From an uncultured Bacteroides sp. (GTDB lineage: Bacteria; Bacteroidota; Bacteroidia; Bacteroidales; Bacteroidaceae): DNA of 64,000 nt. Shown one piece after another: positions 63,091 through 64,000 of the stretch. The notes under the pieces were generated by a model. That model was given only the letters and a program-made list of their open reading frames with translations, did not search any database and was not told the origin of the DNA. Made by a program: the position numbers and the translations under genes. The stretch covers positions 3,162,001 through 3,226,000 of the forward strand of contig NZ_OY762899.1 in NCBI RefSeq assembly GCF_963666545.1. Direction: 5' to 3'. How positions within the stretch are numbered: the first letter of the stretch is position 1; every line of letters begins with the position of its first letter.

Positions 63091-64000
63091 ATGAAACGCT
63101 GTCTTACCTCCATATTTTCTCTGATTGCTTTTAGCTTATTCGTTTGTGCTCAACCTCACATTTCTTCTAACAAGGAAACGCACAATTTTGGCCAGATAGA
63201 ATGGAAACAGCCGGTAACGGTTCAATATACTATAACCAATACTGGAAATGAGCCACTAGTGTTGACTAACGTGACAACTTCATGTGGATGTGCTGTTGCA
63301 GAATGGACGAAAGACCCTATTGAACCGGGTGAAAAGGGAATGGTAAGTGCTACTTTTGATGCTCAGGCATTGGGACATTTTAATAAAACGATAGGAATTT
63401 ATAGTAATGCTCAGCCCAGTTTGGTTTACCTTACTTTTGTGGGAGAGGTTGTTCAGGAAGTAAAAAACTACGAAGAGACACATCCTCATCTTATCGGGCA
63501 AATTCGTATTGATCACAATACAATTGATTTTCCTGATGTGAAGCGTGGCGATCAACCTGAGATTACTTTGAGTGTGGTTAACTTGTCCGATAAGCCTTAT
63601 GAACCTGTATTGATGCACTTGCCTCCTTATCTGAAGATGGAGAGGAACCCCAATGTTATACTGAAAGGTAAGAAAGGCACTTTAAAACTAACGCTTGATA
63701 CGAAACAATTAGTTGATTTCGGATTAACGCAAGCGTCTGTTTATTTGTCTCGTTTTGCGGGCGACAAAGTAGGTGAGGAAAATGAGATTCCTGTATCTGT
63801 TGTCTTATTACCCGATTTCTCAGGAATGAGCGAACGAGAAAAAGCGAATGTCCCTATCATTCATCTGTCTGATACGAATATCGATTTCAGTTCGCAGTTG
63901 GCTAAAAAAAGCAAAGCATCTCATTTTATTGTTATTACCAATACCGGGAAATCGCCGTTGATGATTCGCAAACTACAAGTTTTTAATCCTGCAGTAGGGG
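63091..64000 (+). CDS. DUF1573-domain secreted protein, 3' end outside window
   Basis: The frame is open from ATG 63091 to the window edge (303 codons seen). A signal peptide (MKRCLTSIFSLIAFSLFVCAQ) starts it, with cleavage near CAQ rather than a lipobox. The DUF1573 Ig-like domain follows: HNFGQIEWKQPVTVQYTITN, TTSCGCAVAEWTKDPIEPGE. A second Ig-like repeat begins around residue 150 and a third near 270 (IVITNTGKSPLMIRKLQV). Such proteins are often cell-surface or periplasmic. Function is unknown. Confidence 0.85.
   Translation, partial: MKRCLTSIFSLIAFSLFVCAQPHISSNKETHNFGQIEWKQPVTVQYTITNTGNEPLVLTNVTTSCGCAVAEWTKDPIEPGEKGMVSATFDAQALGHFNKTIGIYSNAQPSLVYLTFVGEVVQEVKNYEETHPHLIGQIRIDHNTIDFPDVKRGDQPEITLSVVNLSDKPYEPVLMHLPPYLKMERNPNVILKGKKGTLKLTLDTKQLVDFGLTQASVYLSRFAGDKVGEENEIPVSVVLLPDFSGMSEREKANVPIIHLSDTNIDFSSQLAKKSKASHFIVITNTGKSPLMIRKLQVFNPAVG

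Overview
The window reads as chromosome of a Bacteroides species or close relative. The evidence is a SusC/SusD pair under an ECF-sigma/FecR switch, many lipoproteins with SPII lipoboxes, FISUMP, fimbrillin and BspA-type proteins, an intact parA-parB-DUF5683-mltD-rsh operon, and repeated Bacteroidetes-type promoters (-7 box TAnnTTTG, sometimes with TTTG about 19 nt upstream). No phage, plasmid backbone, CRISPR array or rRNA operon was seen.

Layout. (1) 1-13.2 kb: the end of a membrane-protein/lipoprotein pair, a degenerate tandem repeat array, then one co-directional locus: ECF sigma, FecR anti-sigma, SusC with N-terminal STN signalling domain, SusD, a degenerate metallopeptidase-like lipoprotein, a FISUMP lipoprotein, a TraB/GumN protein with both GxxH motifs and a TlpA-type thioredoxin, closed by a hairpin terminator. 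This is the most unusual gene set here. It looks like a self-regulated outer-membrane uptake and processing system whose substrate is probably not a simple glycan, since no glycosidase is encoded. (2) 13.2-21.9 kb: aroA and aroB flank small accessory genes: a lipoprotein, a small membrane protein, a truncated SDR gene, an AhpD-like/Crp-Fnr/nitroreductase stress cluster with two palindromic candidate operators, an AI-2E-type permease, a BspA-like leucine-rich repeat protein without signal peptide, and tRNA-Pro. (3) 21.9-34.5 kb: a TonB-type barrel protein, cardiolipin synthase, rsmD-DUF3822-membrane protein operon, RecD-like helicase, alaS, a divergent M23 peptidase and a MerR regulator. (4) 34.5-35.9 kb: a complete IS256-family element with 8-bp target duplication, inserted at the merR stop codon. 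(5) 35.9-55.2 kb: housekeeping genes for (p)ppGpp, cell wall, chromosome partition, lipid A, phospholipid, FtsH protease, ribosome silencing and maturation, Mg2+ transport and peptide hydrolysis, plus tRNA-Gln. (6) 55.2-64 kb: a surface fimbrillin-FISUMP fusion, a very large alpha-2-macroglobulin-like protein without the thioester motif, and the start of a DUF1573 protein cut by the window edge.

Working together: the sigma, FecR, SusC and SusD products form a trans-envelope sensing circuit. parA/parB, mltD and rsh couple chromosome partition, wall turnover and the stringent response in one transcription direction. cdsA, ftsH and rsfS form another minus-strand operon. Coordinates of start codons were adjusted where a promoter or signal peptide decided the start. 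Family names come from motif recognition by eye, with no database search.
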